NCBI GenBank assembly: GCA_019915015.1
Contig: JAHBBC010000046.1
Span: 111,248 to 175,247 of the forward strand
Source: Auriscalpium vulgare
Lineage: Eukaryota; Basidiomycota; Agaricomycetes; Russulales; Auriscalpiaceae
Length of the DNA stretch: 64,000 nucleotides
Reading direction: 5' to 3'
In this document: positions 1 to 9,255 of the stretch, piece after piece
How the letters are laid out: the number at the start of each line of letters is the position of its first letter
Position numbering within the stretch: the first letter of the stretch is position 1
Translations under genes and position numbers: made by a program
The notes under the pieces: model-generated
What the model saw: the letters and a program-made list of their open reading frames with translations, nothing else
Databases searched by the model: none
What the model was told of the DNA's origin: nothing

Positions 1-487
1 CCACCGTCGTCGTGCACCACTTCCAGCCCGTCCCCGTCCCCGTCATGGTCCCGACCTTAGTCGCCTCCCCGGGCCGCGTCATGGTGCACCACCACCGCCC
101 CATGCACGGACACGGACCGGACGGGCCCTTCCTCACCCGCGTCCACCGTGCGCTCATGTCCCTCGGACCATGGGAGGGCCGCCTGGTCGCCTTTGTCCTC
201 GGTGCGTTGGCTGTCCATCACCCATCAGCGCTTGATTGACTGACGCGCGCCCGGTATTATCAGGCTGCGGTATCGGTGTCTTGCTGCGCATGTTTTACGT
301 GCTCTCCGTTGTCCTCGTCCGCGCCGTCCGTGGCCGCAGCCTCCGAGGCGAGGAGGACGACTTCGACCACGTCGAGTACGAGGGTGTCCTGTTCATCGAC
401 GCCGAGGAGATCGTCGTCCCCCCGCCCCAGTACACCGACGAGAAGGTTGCCGCTGCTGAGGAGGGTGCCGTCGTCGACCGCGCCTGA
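1..487 (+). CDS. 3' part of a single-pass membrane protein with a C-terminal PPxY motif
   Basis: The frame is open from the window edge, so the start lies upstream. Exon 1 runs to 201, a 62-nt GT-AG intron spans 202-263, and the last exon is 264-487 ending in TGA. The visible part is a His/Pro-rich segment (HHF, HHHRP, HGHG), one hydrophobic stretch of about 25 residues that crosses the splice junction, then a basic RGR segment and an acidic tail. The tail contains PPQY, which fits the PPxY consensus bound by WW domains of Rsp5/Nedd4 ubiquitin ligases. By inference it could be an Rsp5 adaptor or a membrane substrate, with the tail in the cytosol. I do not recognise the family. A short glycine-rich helix would also allow a non-membrane reading. 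Confidence 0.55.
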
Positions 488-880
488 TCTTCCACCCTAT
501 CCCACCGCTTCTTGTTTCCTCTATTCGTATCTTCGCTCCTTACCCTATCCGTGCGGCACGGAGTGATGTGCTCCCTTCCCTAGGTCTGCCAGTACAGGCC
601 GTTGTTCCACGACATACCTATCGAACGCTTTGCTCCGAGCCACGCTAACGTTGTACGATCTGCTGGTAGGCAATATATATTTCCCAGAAGCATGGTCCGC
701 GCTACGAGCATCTCGCACTTCGGGGACAAGGTGTTCTTCGTCAGATGAGCACGCGGAAATGCCCTGTCTATAATCGTAGACATCTCACAGACCTCGTTGA
801 CGGTTGGAAGGGCGTGTTATGCTGTCAGCTTTGCGTACCCCGGTAGCCGCCTCTTCGATTTCCGCGGTATCATATATCAT
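488..880. other. intergenic, nothing recognised
   Basis: About 390 bp between the stop of the membrane-protein gene and the first recognisable codon of the protease-like pseudogene. It is probably the 3' region of the former plus decayed 5' sequence of the latter. No convincing ORF or site. Confidence 0.3.
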
Positions 881-1286
881 CGACGACAAGGAGATGCGCA
901 AGCCGACGGTGTACGACCACGATAATGAGTGCTGTTTCATGGTCCTCAAGCGAGGCAGGGCCACCGACTTAACTTGGACTTAACCGTTGGCCGCGCAAAC
1001 AACATCATGTCCTACACTAGCGTGACTACTTCGATTAGTACTACCAGATTTTCAAGGAGTGGGCTATCTTGCCCTTCAATACCGATTCCGGCCCTTTATC
1101 TGAAAGAGGCGACTCCGGCTCCGTCATCGTAGACCGCGCCAGTGGACGCATCGGCGGTCTCCTCACCGGCGGCGGCGGCAAAGGGGATTCCCTTGACTTG
1201 ACGTATACGCCACCCCTGCCAACTTCATCCTGGAGACCATCCGCGAATGCGACATCCTTGCTAAGCATATCCCAGCCAGGGTTCGG
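881..1286 (+). pseudogene. decayed trypsin-fold (GDSGS) protein fragment
   Basis: Three frame pieces join into one protein-like segment. The first ends at a stop just after ATDLT, next to a small duplication of GACTTAAC. The second carries VGRANN. The third carries an in-frame TAG, then WAILPFNTDSG, the serine-protease-like SERGDSGSV block and IGGLLTGG. After DLTY a 2-bp insertion shifts the frame, and the sequence resumes as ATPANFILETIREC. The GDSGS block is the catalytic-serine neighbourhood of the chymotrypsin fold. Basidiomycetes have many such proteins of unknown role, often with variable catalytic residues. Upstream domains are not visible. At least three disabling lesions make this a relic, not a gene with introns. 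Confidence 0.65.
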
Positions 1287-1650
1287 ACTAGGCAACGCTC
1301 CGAAATTTACTTGGGAGGTCTATTATTCTCTTCCGCCTTTCCCTTCGCGCACTGACGGCCTTTGTCAATGTCCAGCGTGCAGACGATGGACTGCCAGTCA
1401 CGCGCTCGCCGATATTCGATGTGCGGCCTTGAATCCGAGAGGATCGAAAGTCGTCTCTTGTAGAATACGTGGCGGCCGATCAGCCAGTAATGAAAATCAG
1501 GCAGGGCGATGGGCGGCGCATGACTAACTTGAAATGTAGTATTATGATACTATATGTACGAGGGAAATCGTTGAGATGCAGCAGAAACTTGTCAAGCAAT
1601 ATAGTCCGAGACTCGGAATGTATATGTAGGTCGAAAGTCGAAAACGAGCG
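1287..1650. other. intergenic, nothing recognised
   Basis: About 360 bp between the protease relic and the stop codon of the convergent membrane-protein gene. No supported feature. Confidence 0.3.
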
Positions 1651-2292
1651 TCACGCAGAGATCACGAGCTTCAGCGACGACGCAAGCGGGTGTTTGTGCA
1701 AGGTGGCTGCGCAGCACAACGTGAGTGCGCTGAAGGCGTCAACAGAAATGGAACTTACCGACAACAGCCTCGTCCATCCCCCACACTAGGGCCTCGTACA
1801 GCACCGCGCAAACGATGATCTGAGCGACGATGCTCCCGAAGAGGCAGAGTATCAGCTGCGGTTGGCCAAAGCTCGCAACTGAATTATCAGTTAGCGACAG
1901 CCCCCCCGTTGGATCGAATCTATGGACGACGTACACAACACGGCGAAGGTCAGCCACGTGCTCTCTCCGGACGCAAGGAAGCCTAGCCACACAAGCAGCT
2001 CGATGTTCACCAGCGGCCAAGAGGGTTGTATGGGCCGTCGCAACAGGCCGCCGAGGTATCGTCCGACGCCGAAGAAGAGAACGGTTGTGAGTAGCGGCGC
2101 CACGATGAGAGATGTGAACCCGTCCGCCGCCATCGTGCGTATAGAGTTGAAGCTTGCCAGTAAGATGATCGAGGAGAGTGCGAGTGCGGTGAAGAAGACG
2201 ATGCTGCGCCATCGCAAGGAGTACAGGCCCTCATCGGGGAAGTGCAAGGGGGCGCTGAGGGCTTCGACGTCAGGATCGACTGGTGTAGACAT
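1651..2292 (-). CDS. small four-helix membrane protein
   Basis: Three exons on the minus strand: 2292-1935, 1878-1759 and 1706-1651, giving 177 residues. The introns are 56 and 52 nt with clean GT-AG ends, and the first has a CTAAC branch site just before the acceptor. The start is the ATG of MSTPVDPD. Four hydrophobic segments follow: SIVFFTALALSSIILL, LIVAPLLTTVLFFGVG, WPLVNIELLVWLGFLA running on to WLTFAVLF, and LILCLFGSIVAQIIVCAVLY. Size and layout resemble the small four-helix (MARVEL-like) proteins common in basidiomycetes, but I see no diagnostic residue. A plasma-membrane or endomembrane location is inference. The charged C-terminal tail ends LVISA. Confidence 0.6.
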
Positions 2293-3069
2293 TGCGTGGG
2301 GCGATGGAGTTCAGAATGTGTGGGTGCATCGTGTCCGCGCGCGAGTGATGTATGGTTGAGGAAAAGTCCAGTGGACGAGACTGGCATCATGGGCCGGATT
2401 CGTTGAGGGAAGGCACCTCTGCCGCCAACTGGTTCGTGCGGGCGGGTTCATTGGAGAGATAAGCAGTGTGCTGCCCATTAGGAGTGCATTGGGAATGCTA
2501 GCAGTTCTAGTGGGTGACGACTAGGCTATCCAACCCGTCAGCAAATGCTGAGAAAGCCATATGTATGTTTTCGCGAACACACCTTGTCGACGTCGGCATA
2601 CAGCCCAATTGTCCACTGATCCTCATGCGCCTTTCTATACCTTGTAGTAAGTCAGCGGCCTGCGTCCTTGGACCCGCCTGTGAGTCACTTGAAGATGAAG
2701 TCTTTAGTTCTGAATGATGAAGTCGGAACAACAGCGTGGGAATCAGACATCGCGTGGCATTTGCCCCAACACCCGGTGCGCCGATGGCAAACTTCACTGC
2801 TTGCTCTCAACTTGCTCTACCTTTTGATGCTCCTAGCTCGCCCGTCTCTATTCCACTTAGACTGACAGCGCTCACTGTGCGCTTCCAGGTCGTCATGGCT
2901 CGTCATTTGAACTGGCAGTCGTCACTCCGTCATCAGACCTGGCTACTGAAGCTCGCAAGCATTCGATGCGCTCCACGAGACTCTAGCGATCTGTACGCCT
3001 TCGTGGTCGGTATGCATTGAACCTTTGAACATGTGAATACCGCCGGAGGACCGAGGACGACTGCGCGCA
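2293..3069. other. intergenic promoter region
   Basis: About 780 bp between two divergently transcribed genes, the membrane protein (minus) and the Hmp1-like gene (plus). Short open frames occur in several phases but none has coherent splice signals or family features. It should hold both promoters. Confidence 0.3.
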
Positions 3070-3076
3070 GGTATAA
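3070..3076 (+). promoter_or_regulatory. TATA box of the Hmp1-like gene
   Basis: TATAAAT lies 80 bp upstream of the ATG at 3150. The same spacing recurs at the other small genes of this region. Confidence 0.5.
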
Positions 3077-3149
3077 ATTGCCGCTGTCGGTAGCCTCCGT
3101 CATCACATCCAACTCCTTCATATTCGCAATACCCACCAGTCAATACACC

Positions 3150-3578
3150 ATGGTTGATACTACCAAGGAACCCAGGTGTGTGCCAAGCTCCTTTGCCTGG
3201 TCTTCTCGCCGCTTACCGCGTCTGAGCAGCAAGACCACCGGTCAGCTGCACTCCACCAAGGGCACCGCTCTCGAGACCGCCGGCAACCTCACCGGCGCGC
3301 CCGCTTGGCAGCAAGCGGGTAAGGACGAGCACGCTGCCGGCGAGAACGAATATAATGCCGCGCAGACCAAGGGCTACGTCGAAGGCGCGATGGACCGCCT
3401 TTCAGGTGCGAAGGATGCCGTCGTCGTCGCGGTGTTGAACGATGAAGAGCAGCAGACGGCCGGTACGTGCATTGCCCTTCTATTCCATTCGGTGCTTTGA
3501 TTTTGACACCGAACACGTCTAGGAAATGCGCGAAAGGAGGAGGGGGAAGCGAAGCAGGAGATCAATAGCTCGGCTTAA
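3150..3578 (+). CDS. Hmp1-like mismatch and cruciform DNA-recognition protein (CsbD-like)
   Basis: Three exons, 3150-3175, 3230-3462 and 3523-3578, give 104 residues with GT-AG introns of 54 and 60 nt. The body starts SKTTGQLHSTKG and continues through ALETAGNLTGA, WQQAGKDEHAAGE and NARKEEGEAKQE. This is the pattern of Ustilago Hmp1, described as binding mismatched base pairs and cruciform DNA, and of the stress-linked CsbD family of small, Gln/Lys/Glu-rich helical proteins. A nuclear or stress role is family knowledge, not visible here. Two diverged relatives lie at 9256 and 10266. The first intron sits at the same codon (Ser, phase 2) in all three, so this copy probably represents the ancestral form. 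Confidence 0.85.
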
Positions 3579-4043
3579 GGCAGTACAATGGGGCCATCTA
3601 TTGTCTAGGCGGATGGCGTGTGTCCGTGCGAAATGCGATTTCTTTCCTTTAGCGACGTCGTCCTGCAGAGAGCTCTAGAAGTTCTGGTTGAGGTGTCGTA
3701 GAGATCGAAGGCTGAATCGAACGTTGCAGATGCACCCCAATCGCCTGGGCACCTCTACACATCCAATATCGTTCAGGCCTCCTTCCCACGTCTACACGGA
3801 GGATCCGACGCGGCGGTGTGTAGCGGACGACTCAAGGATGCGTTCGATGCTGGCCACGGCGCGCACGCAAACATGTACCATGGGTCTTCGACGTTGGCTC
3901 GCTGGTCGCGCACGCACAGCAGCAGCGTGGCCCACACGTGGAGGTCGCACCGCTTGTTGTCTCGCCACGCGCAGCTACAAGAATCATCATTTTTGGGTAT
4001 GTGTATTGTGCCACCGCCGGCGGCACATGCGGGCTCGCTTGTG
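3579..4043. other. intergenic, nothing recognised
   Basis: About 465 bp between the Hmp1-like stop and the TATA box of the dsRBD gene. No supported feature beyond expected 3' and promoter sequence. Confidence 0.3.
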
Positions 4044-4050
4044 TATAAAA
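4044..4050 (+). promoter_or_regulatory. TATA box of the plus-strand dsRBD gene
   Basis: TATAAAA lies 78 bp upstream of the ATG at 4122 in a GC-rich context. Confidence 0.55.
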
Positions 4051-4121
4051 GGCGCGCCCTCAGGCTTCAGGCTTCAGCCGTCCACCACATACTGTATCCT
4101 CACTCCTGCATCACTTAGGGA

Positions 4122-4469
4122 ATGACAGGTGTGTGTCACTTTTGGTTGCAGGCGGTCCATCAGGCTCACTTCTCCGCCAGATTACATCCGAGATCTCAAC
4201 AACTTCATACAGAGTTTACAAGCGACCCAAGCGTTTAAGTGGGAATTCTTCCAGGAGGGCCCCGTGCACGCGCCGACATTCACCGCCTACGCTATATGTG
4301 AGTCTAGACCTAAACTCCCCTAATTCTGGAGGCTGACGTGCTCACTGGGGCAGGGGAGAATGTTGAAGTAGCTCGCGGGCAAGGCGGCAGCAAGTCCGCG
4401 GCGAAAATGCAGGCGTCGAAGAGAGCGCTTGATTTCCTGCACACACGCTATGCACAAGCGGATGAATAG
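4122..4469 (+). CDS. single-domain double-stranded RNA-binding protein
   Basis: Three exons, 4122-4128, 4181-4297 and 4354-4469, give 79 residues. The first exon is only 7 nt (ATG ACA G). Introns are 52 and 56 nt. Almost the whole product is one dsRBD: helix 1 DYIRDLNNFIQSL, strands with FKWEFFQEGPVHAPTFTAYAI, then the second-helix signature GGSKSAAKMQASKRALDFL. The HAPTFTA loop and the SKxxAK positions are the usual dsRNA-contact regions. No catalytic domain is present, so it could act as a dsRNA-binding accessory or dimerising factor, for example in RNA silencing. That role is inference. A second small dsRBD gene lies tail-to-tail 617 bp downstream. Confidence 0.85.
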
Positions 4470-5085
4470 CTTGCGCTCGCAATCGCGCTCGCTGTTCAGT
4501 TTCGAGAAGGCTTGATCAGATGTAACTAGCATTGAATGTGTGGAATAAACACCGGTTACCCTGGCCACCCTCTGCGAATGGCGCGGGGCTACATAATAGT
4601 AAGGCTTGAATAGAAGAAGGGATGCGATCAACCCGTACTGCATGCCACGCCCGTCCGACGCAAGTCCTGGGTCGCAGAGATCTAGGATAGAAACAAGTCG
4701 GACGTGATGCGAGAGCGCTGAGTCGACGGCCTGGTGCCAGTAGTACTGATCAGCCTCACTGCTGAGCGCGCATTGACGCCGAAGAGCCCTGAACGCAGTA
4801 GTCGGGTAAACGGCCAAGGCCTGCACAGGCAGAGGACATCTGCGCGCAACTCATCTAGTCATAGTAGTCCCCGGTGCTGCATCAGGGTGAAAAGGGCCCG
4901 CCCTTGTACTTACGCGCCCCGCAGAGTCGCTAGCACTCCCGTTGTCAATCAGTACTCAGTCTCCGCCAACCCTTCGACTCAGCGATGTCTGCATAAAAAC
5001 GGCAAGCATATGACAAGAGAGCATCAGATTGCTATTAAATTCACTCAATAACATGCGTCGCCCTCAAATTCAGCGCGATCAACTG
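4470..5085. other. convergent intergenic region between two dsRBD genes
   Basis: About 616 bp lying between the stop codons of two convergent genes. A 168-codon minus-strand open frame here also runs across the plus-strand dsRBD exon and is most likely a chance antisense frame. No terminator or other element is recognised. Confidence 0.35.
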
Positions 5086-5461
5086 CTAGATCTCGGCGAG
5101 CCGCGGGTTGATCCAGTATGGCTCCTCTTGGGTGAGCGCGCGGTGCGCAGCGTTGCTCTTCGCGTCGGCCTTTGTGTCCCCGGTGCCCAGATACATCTTC
5201 CCGTCGCCTGCAAAAGCGCGCATCAGATAAGTTACCAGCTCAAAGGGTGGAGCTGAGGTACAGCGTACAGATGAGCCTCGTTGTGCACGTGTACACAGGC
5301 CGGGGAGTTTTGTCCAATAGTCACCGGAGCTGGTTAATGGCTTCGTCCAATCGTTTGGCCGGCATATTGGGTGTTAGAGGAGGGCCGCTGGTGGAGAGAA
5401 GCCGCTGGGCGTGCAGATTGCGTAAGCAGGACACTCGGAGCGAGGAGTCGGAGTTGGGCAT
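5086..5461 (-). CDS. second small dsRBD protein, interrupted by an in-frame TGA
   Basis: Exon 1 is 5461-5269, a 61-nt intron spans 5268-5208, and exon 2 is 5207-5086. Splicing in phase 1 joins PRPVYTCTTRLIC to DGKMYLGTG and then DTKADAKSNAAHRAL. That gives the strands and second helix of a dsRBD, ending NPRLAEI. Upstream in the same frame is a helix-like MPAKRLDEAINQLR, but a TGA at 5323-5321 separates it from LLDKTPRP. Taken literally, the start at 5461 makes a 46-residue peptide without the dsRNA-binding core. The TGA is followed directly by CTA, the context known for efficient readthrough in fungi and animals, so an extended product is possible. A simple nonsense mutation is the alternative. 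Confidence 0.6.
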
Positions 5462-5540
5462 GGCGGGTGCGTTCGTATTGTTCCGAGAGAGATTTTGGAT
5501 GGGTCGTAGGTGGGGAGCGATAGATTGGGTGTCTGGAGGG

Positions 5541-5547
5541 ATTTATA
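5541..5547 (-). promoter_or_regulatory. TATA box of the minus-strand dsRBD gene
   Basis: Read on the minus strand, TATAAAT lies 80 bp before the ATG at 5461. The same ten bases (tggtataaat) recur before the coiled-coil gene at 61411. Confidence 0.5.
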
Positions 5548-5857
5548 CCAGGATCGAGACCAGTGTGGCGCGTAGGGCGGGCGCATGCATACATGCCAGC
5601 CCGAAGGCGTAGGCAACGTGCACAACGTCGTGTCATGACGCGGCCGACGTTCACGTACGGAGGACTATATTGTTCGTTGATGAGCACGCGCGATTATGAT
5701 CATGAGACAAATGAAGTTGCGCACCTCGCGTCGACGATGTTGTACACGAAGCAAAGACAAGGCGCATCTCACCCAGGGTCAGGCGCTCCTCTTCGCCACG
5801 CACGCGCATCCTCCGGCCATCCGGATCCAATGACCAGCAGAACGCACCACTACGAAG
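5548..5857. other. intergenic, nothing recognised
   Basis: About 310 bp between the minus-strand dsRBD promoter and the stop of the next minus-strand gene. No supported feature. Confidence 0.3.
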
Positions 5858-6767
5858 TCAACAAAAAGGATACACAGGTCCCATGTCCTTATCCATAATA
5901 GCGGAGTAGCCTCTTTCGACCTCCTCATCAAAGCGAAAGTCGAACAACCAGTACCTGACCCACGCCCCAAAGCATGTTGGTCCCGGATGGCGGAGCATGT
6001 GCAGCTGCCACTGCCGCGGGAGCCAGCCCGAATCTTCCCAATCGACAATGCCAGACAGCCGCCCGTCCTCGCCGACAAGTATATTCTGCATCCTGAGATC
6101 GCCGTGGACCCAGACAATGGGGTCGTCCTCGAGCGCCTTCACGAGGTCTGGCCGCTCGTCCGAAGCCCTCATGTAAGCGAGACAGATTGTCTCGTAGCAC
6201 GCCTCGATAGATGCGTAAGGGCCGCCGAGGTCGTCGAAATTCCCATGGATGCGGAGAGCAGGGTGGATGAGCCCGTGGCCGCTCGCGCTCGCCATGACAG
6301 CTGCCTTCCTCTGCGCAAACTCTGCCGGCTGGGGGATGCGCCAAAGCTGATACAGGACCGCGAGAACGTCCGCAGCCAAGGGCTTTACTTCGAGCTCGTC
6401 GGCGAAGTCGATCAGTGGACAGCCAGGAAGCCGTGTCATGATTGTGTATGTGTCGCTGCCGTCGACGAACGAATCGAGGAGCCTGGGGACGGGAAGATGC
6501 GGTGCAGCACGGTTGATAAACCTCAGGGCGTCCGCTTCGGTACTATGAAGGCGCCGGGTGCGCTTGAGCACGATGGGGATGCCAAAGCGAAAGAAGAAGG
6601 TATTCGGCTCGAGCTGGCGTGGCGGAAGGGTGAACAACAAGTATAGCCTGAGCTTCGCTCGAACCGCTGCGCGCTGTAGGGCAGCTGCCAACGCGGTGAG
6701 ATAGCTAGACAACGACTACAAAGCGAAGTCAGTAAGGTGCGGGATCGCAGAAACCTATTCTTACCAT
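5858..6767 (-). CDS. aminoglycoside-phosphotransferase-fold (APH) kinase-like protein
   Basis: Exon 1 contributes only the ATG (6767-6765). A 49-nt GT-AG intron follows (6764-6716), and exon 2 (6715-5858) carries the rest, 286 residues in all. The catalytic loop reads WVHGDLRMQNILV with Asp and Asn in the expected places. The metal-binding segment is GIVDWEDSGWLPRQWQL, the APH equivalent of DFG. An N-lobe segment FFFRFGIPIVLKRT could supply the ATP-binding lysine, followed by a TRLPGCPL hinge. Fungi have large families of such proteins of mostly unknown substrate, presumably cytosolic small-molecule or protein kinases. The C-terminal end (GPVYPFC) could be altered by an unseen last intron. 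Confidence 0.8.
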
Positions 6768-7118
6768 TGTATATCGAGAAGCACCCGCGGGCCAACTTCA
6801 AGGTAGGCGTTGTAACTGGTCTCAGTCGTGGGCAAAGCCGAAGCTTTCAAGTGTGATCATAGAACAAACGTGTGCAAATCCAAGAACTGAACAAGCGCGC
6901 CGGGTGTGTGGTGCCACGTGGTCACGGTGCGGAGCAAGTGCGGAGCGCCTTCAAGTTATTCAAGTCATTGAAAATTTGTAGCCTGCGAAGGAGTAGCCCG
7001 TCGACCCGAACTCCCCATCTTCGTTTTCGCTGAAGTATTTCAAAGTACGTGGGATGCCTACCTTTTATGCCTCCATCGCTTATAACCCTTCAAGCTTCAC
7101 ACATCAGCACGGTCAATC
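6768..7118. other. divergent promoter region
   Basis: About 350 bp between the APH-type gene (minus) and the next gene (plus). A TATA-like CTTATAAC lies about 40 bp before the ATG at 7119. Nothing else is recognised. Confidence 0.35.
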
Positions 7119-7637
7119 ATGGCCCAAACTCAGACCCGCAAGCTCATCCCCCTCGAGTCAAACTCAGTGTACATTACCACCATTTCCCTTCTCAACGGCG
7201 CGTTCCATTGGGCGTTAATCTACGTCGACGAGGTCGGCAAGATCAGCAGACACCAATGGGCTTTGAATCCCGAAGACGCATCTGGACCCGAAGCCTACTT
7301 CGGGCACGATCTTATACATGGAGCATTTAACCACACCCACAACGACACCATCCTCGGCTACTTCAAAATATTGGACTGTCCTGCGCCGTCCCGTGCATAT
7401 TTCGAATCCATGTGCACGGCGGTTTTCCCAACCAGTCACTACGGTGTGGAGGCGAATCGCAGAGCGGGCATCTCGTGCCGCACGTTCGTGACAGGCATCC
7501 TGGTTCGCCTTCTCCCCGCCCAGCGCGTGCAGCAGATTGAGGCGGCTGTCATCCAGCAGAGCACGACCTGCGGCGACACATATACCACATCATTCCTTTG
7601 GAACAGACCCTATGAGACGATCACGTCGATGGTCTGA
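7119..7637 (+). CDS. conserved-looking protein, possible permuted NlpC/P60 (LRAT-like) fold
   Basis: An intronless ORF of 172 codons with an ATG in good context and a stop at 7635-7637. I do not recognise the family by name. The pattern is suggestive: an early hydrophobic strand with GAFHWALIYVD (His30), a second HQWALNP segment around His45, and a late ISCRTFVTGIL helix with Cys120. An early HWA(L/I)Y histidine plus a late cysteine opening a helix is the arrangement of circularly permuted NlpC/P60 proteins such as LRAT-like and PPPDE-type thiol hydrolases or acyltransferases. By inference this could be a thiol enzyme acting on a peptide, isopeptide or acyl bond. No signal peptide or membrane segment is seen. 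Confidence 0.7.
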   Translation: MAQTQTRKLIPLESNSVYITTISLLNGAFHWALIYVDEVGKISRHQWALNPEDASGPEAYFGHDLIHGAFNHTHNDTILGYFKILDCPAPSRAYFESMCTAVFPTSHYGVEANRRAGISCRTFVTGILVRLLPAQRVQQIEAAVIQQSTTCGDTYTTSFLWNRPYETITSMV

Positions 7638-9178
7638 CGAGACAGACCAACGAACGTAGACGGTTGTCACGTTGCGTTCGCCGTCGCACTAGTACGAAAC
7701 TTTGTTACCACACGTAAAACAGATAGCCGTTGTTCAACTTGTAGTTTTGTATATAGTCTTCTGTAGTTTGTGCGTATGCGATTGAATGTGTACAGTACAC
7801 TGTAATGTTGTGGACGACATCTTGAAGTTTAGATTAGATTAGATACCGAGTTCAGGCCGGCGCCGAGCGGCAGCCGAGTCTGAGGCTGCTTCACCTGCCA
7901 CCTTCCCCTCGTAGTATCTCCCCCCTTTCTTCTCTCCAGTTCTGAACATATGAGAGCCTTCCAGTTATGTCACGTTTGAAGTCCAAGAGTAATGGCGAGC
8001 ACACGCTCTGTTGCGGGAGCGACGGTCAGATAGCTGAGCCTGCGAATGTCTGTCTACTCTGCCTCAGGAAGAGACTACAGCGACGCGGCGAAGAGACACT
8101 CCCTTGTCATTTTCGTCGGATTCGAAGCTCATGGTAACTATGGAGGCGCGGGAAGCCAAGGCGCCGCTCAGCGAGATAGAGCTCAAGAGCGTCGCCATTG
8201 TCAAGGCAGCGAGCAGCCGATGCTGCTTTTCCAGGTACGTTTTGACTCGACATCTGCTGCAGCTTCTGTATTGACCATCTCATCAGTTTCCCTCATATAT
8301 GGCTTGTCCATTTCGTCCGTCAACACCTCTTGCAGCCTCGCGTCGAATTGGCACCGGGCTCGCACTTGGCCTCCCCCATATTGTCTCGTGCATGCAGGGG
8401 CCGGCCAGATCCTCGAGGCGCTCCGAAGCGAGCGCACGGAACAGTGTTTCACCGGTGGACTTCTTACTCACGGAGACAGTACACAATTCCCTTCTGTCTC
8501 TGAGTGTTGCTAACGAGAATGGTTGTCCTAGGCAAAGCGCGACACAAGAAAAAAATCAATAACCCGTAGAATGGCCCGTCAACCGCACTAGGTTTCTCAT
8601 GGGTATCTGTGACGCCTCAGGCAGAGCGCGTCTCTCCGCATGAAGTTGCGCCAATCTGTCTCTGTCGTCTGCGACGCTGATTAGAATGGGTTTCCTAGTT
8701 CATGACGCGTTGTGCGCCGCTCGAGAATTTTTCACCGAAGCGTCTCGGCCTTCCGGAATCCTCCTCCACTTGATAACAACTCGCTCTGTTCAATGCCTTT
8801 CCATGCTACACGCTGGAGCTTTCGAATTCTGGACATTCTCCTTGCATTCCTACGCCAGGACTCTCCCTTATCGTTCTCGTCCGCCGCCTTGGCATCTAGG
8901 ACCTGTGACGACGAATACTCTTCGCGTATGCTACCTATGCTTTCGTCACTGACTAGGCCTTGGACCCGCCTGGCATTAACACGGGACAGTTTCTCGCTAG
9001 CTGACACCAACATTCAAGCGTGCTCCATATCGTGAGCGTCTGAGCCCAGGGCGGGCACCTTTGCATCGGATGATCAACGTACGCGGCACCACCAGTCCTA
9101 GTCAACTTCCATGTGATACCGTCGCGGGAAGGATTGAGGACGTCATCAGGGGAGACCATCTGCGCTGTCCTTGGTGAG
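7638..9178. other. gene-poor stretch with one decayed coding fragment
   Basis: About 1.5 kb without a supported gene. At 8132-8216 a short frame encodes APLSEIELKSVAIV and runs into a GT donor. A similar phrase (LTEIEPKSV) occurs in decayed sequence at about 58616-58650, so both may be relics of the same unknown gene. The rest shows only unsupported short frames. Confidence 0.3.
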
Positions 9179-9186
9179 TATATAAG
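9179..9186 (+). promoter_or_regulatory. TATA box of the second Hmp1-like gene
   Basis: TATATAAG lies 77 bp upstream of the ATG at 9256. Confidence 0.5.
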
Positions 9187-9255
9187 ACTTTGCTACCTCG
9201 TCTCCTACTGCCAACGTCCGCTCCTAAACAGCTCCCAGTAAACACCAACTCAGCT

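Noticed and set aside
4320..4826. 168-codon minus-strand open frame
   Set aside because: It covers the last exon of the plus-strand dsRBD gene in antisense, has no splice partners and shows no family motif.
5281..5323. Selenocysteine reading of the TGA in the dsRBD gene
   Set aside because: Selenoprotein machinery is absent from nearly all fungi, and no SECIS-like element was recognised downstream. Readthrough or mutation is more likely.
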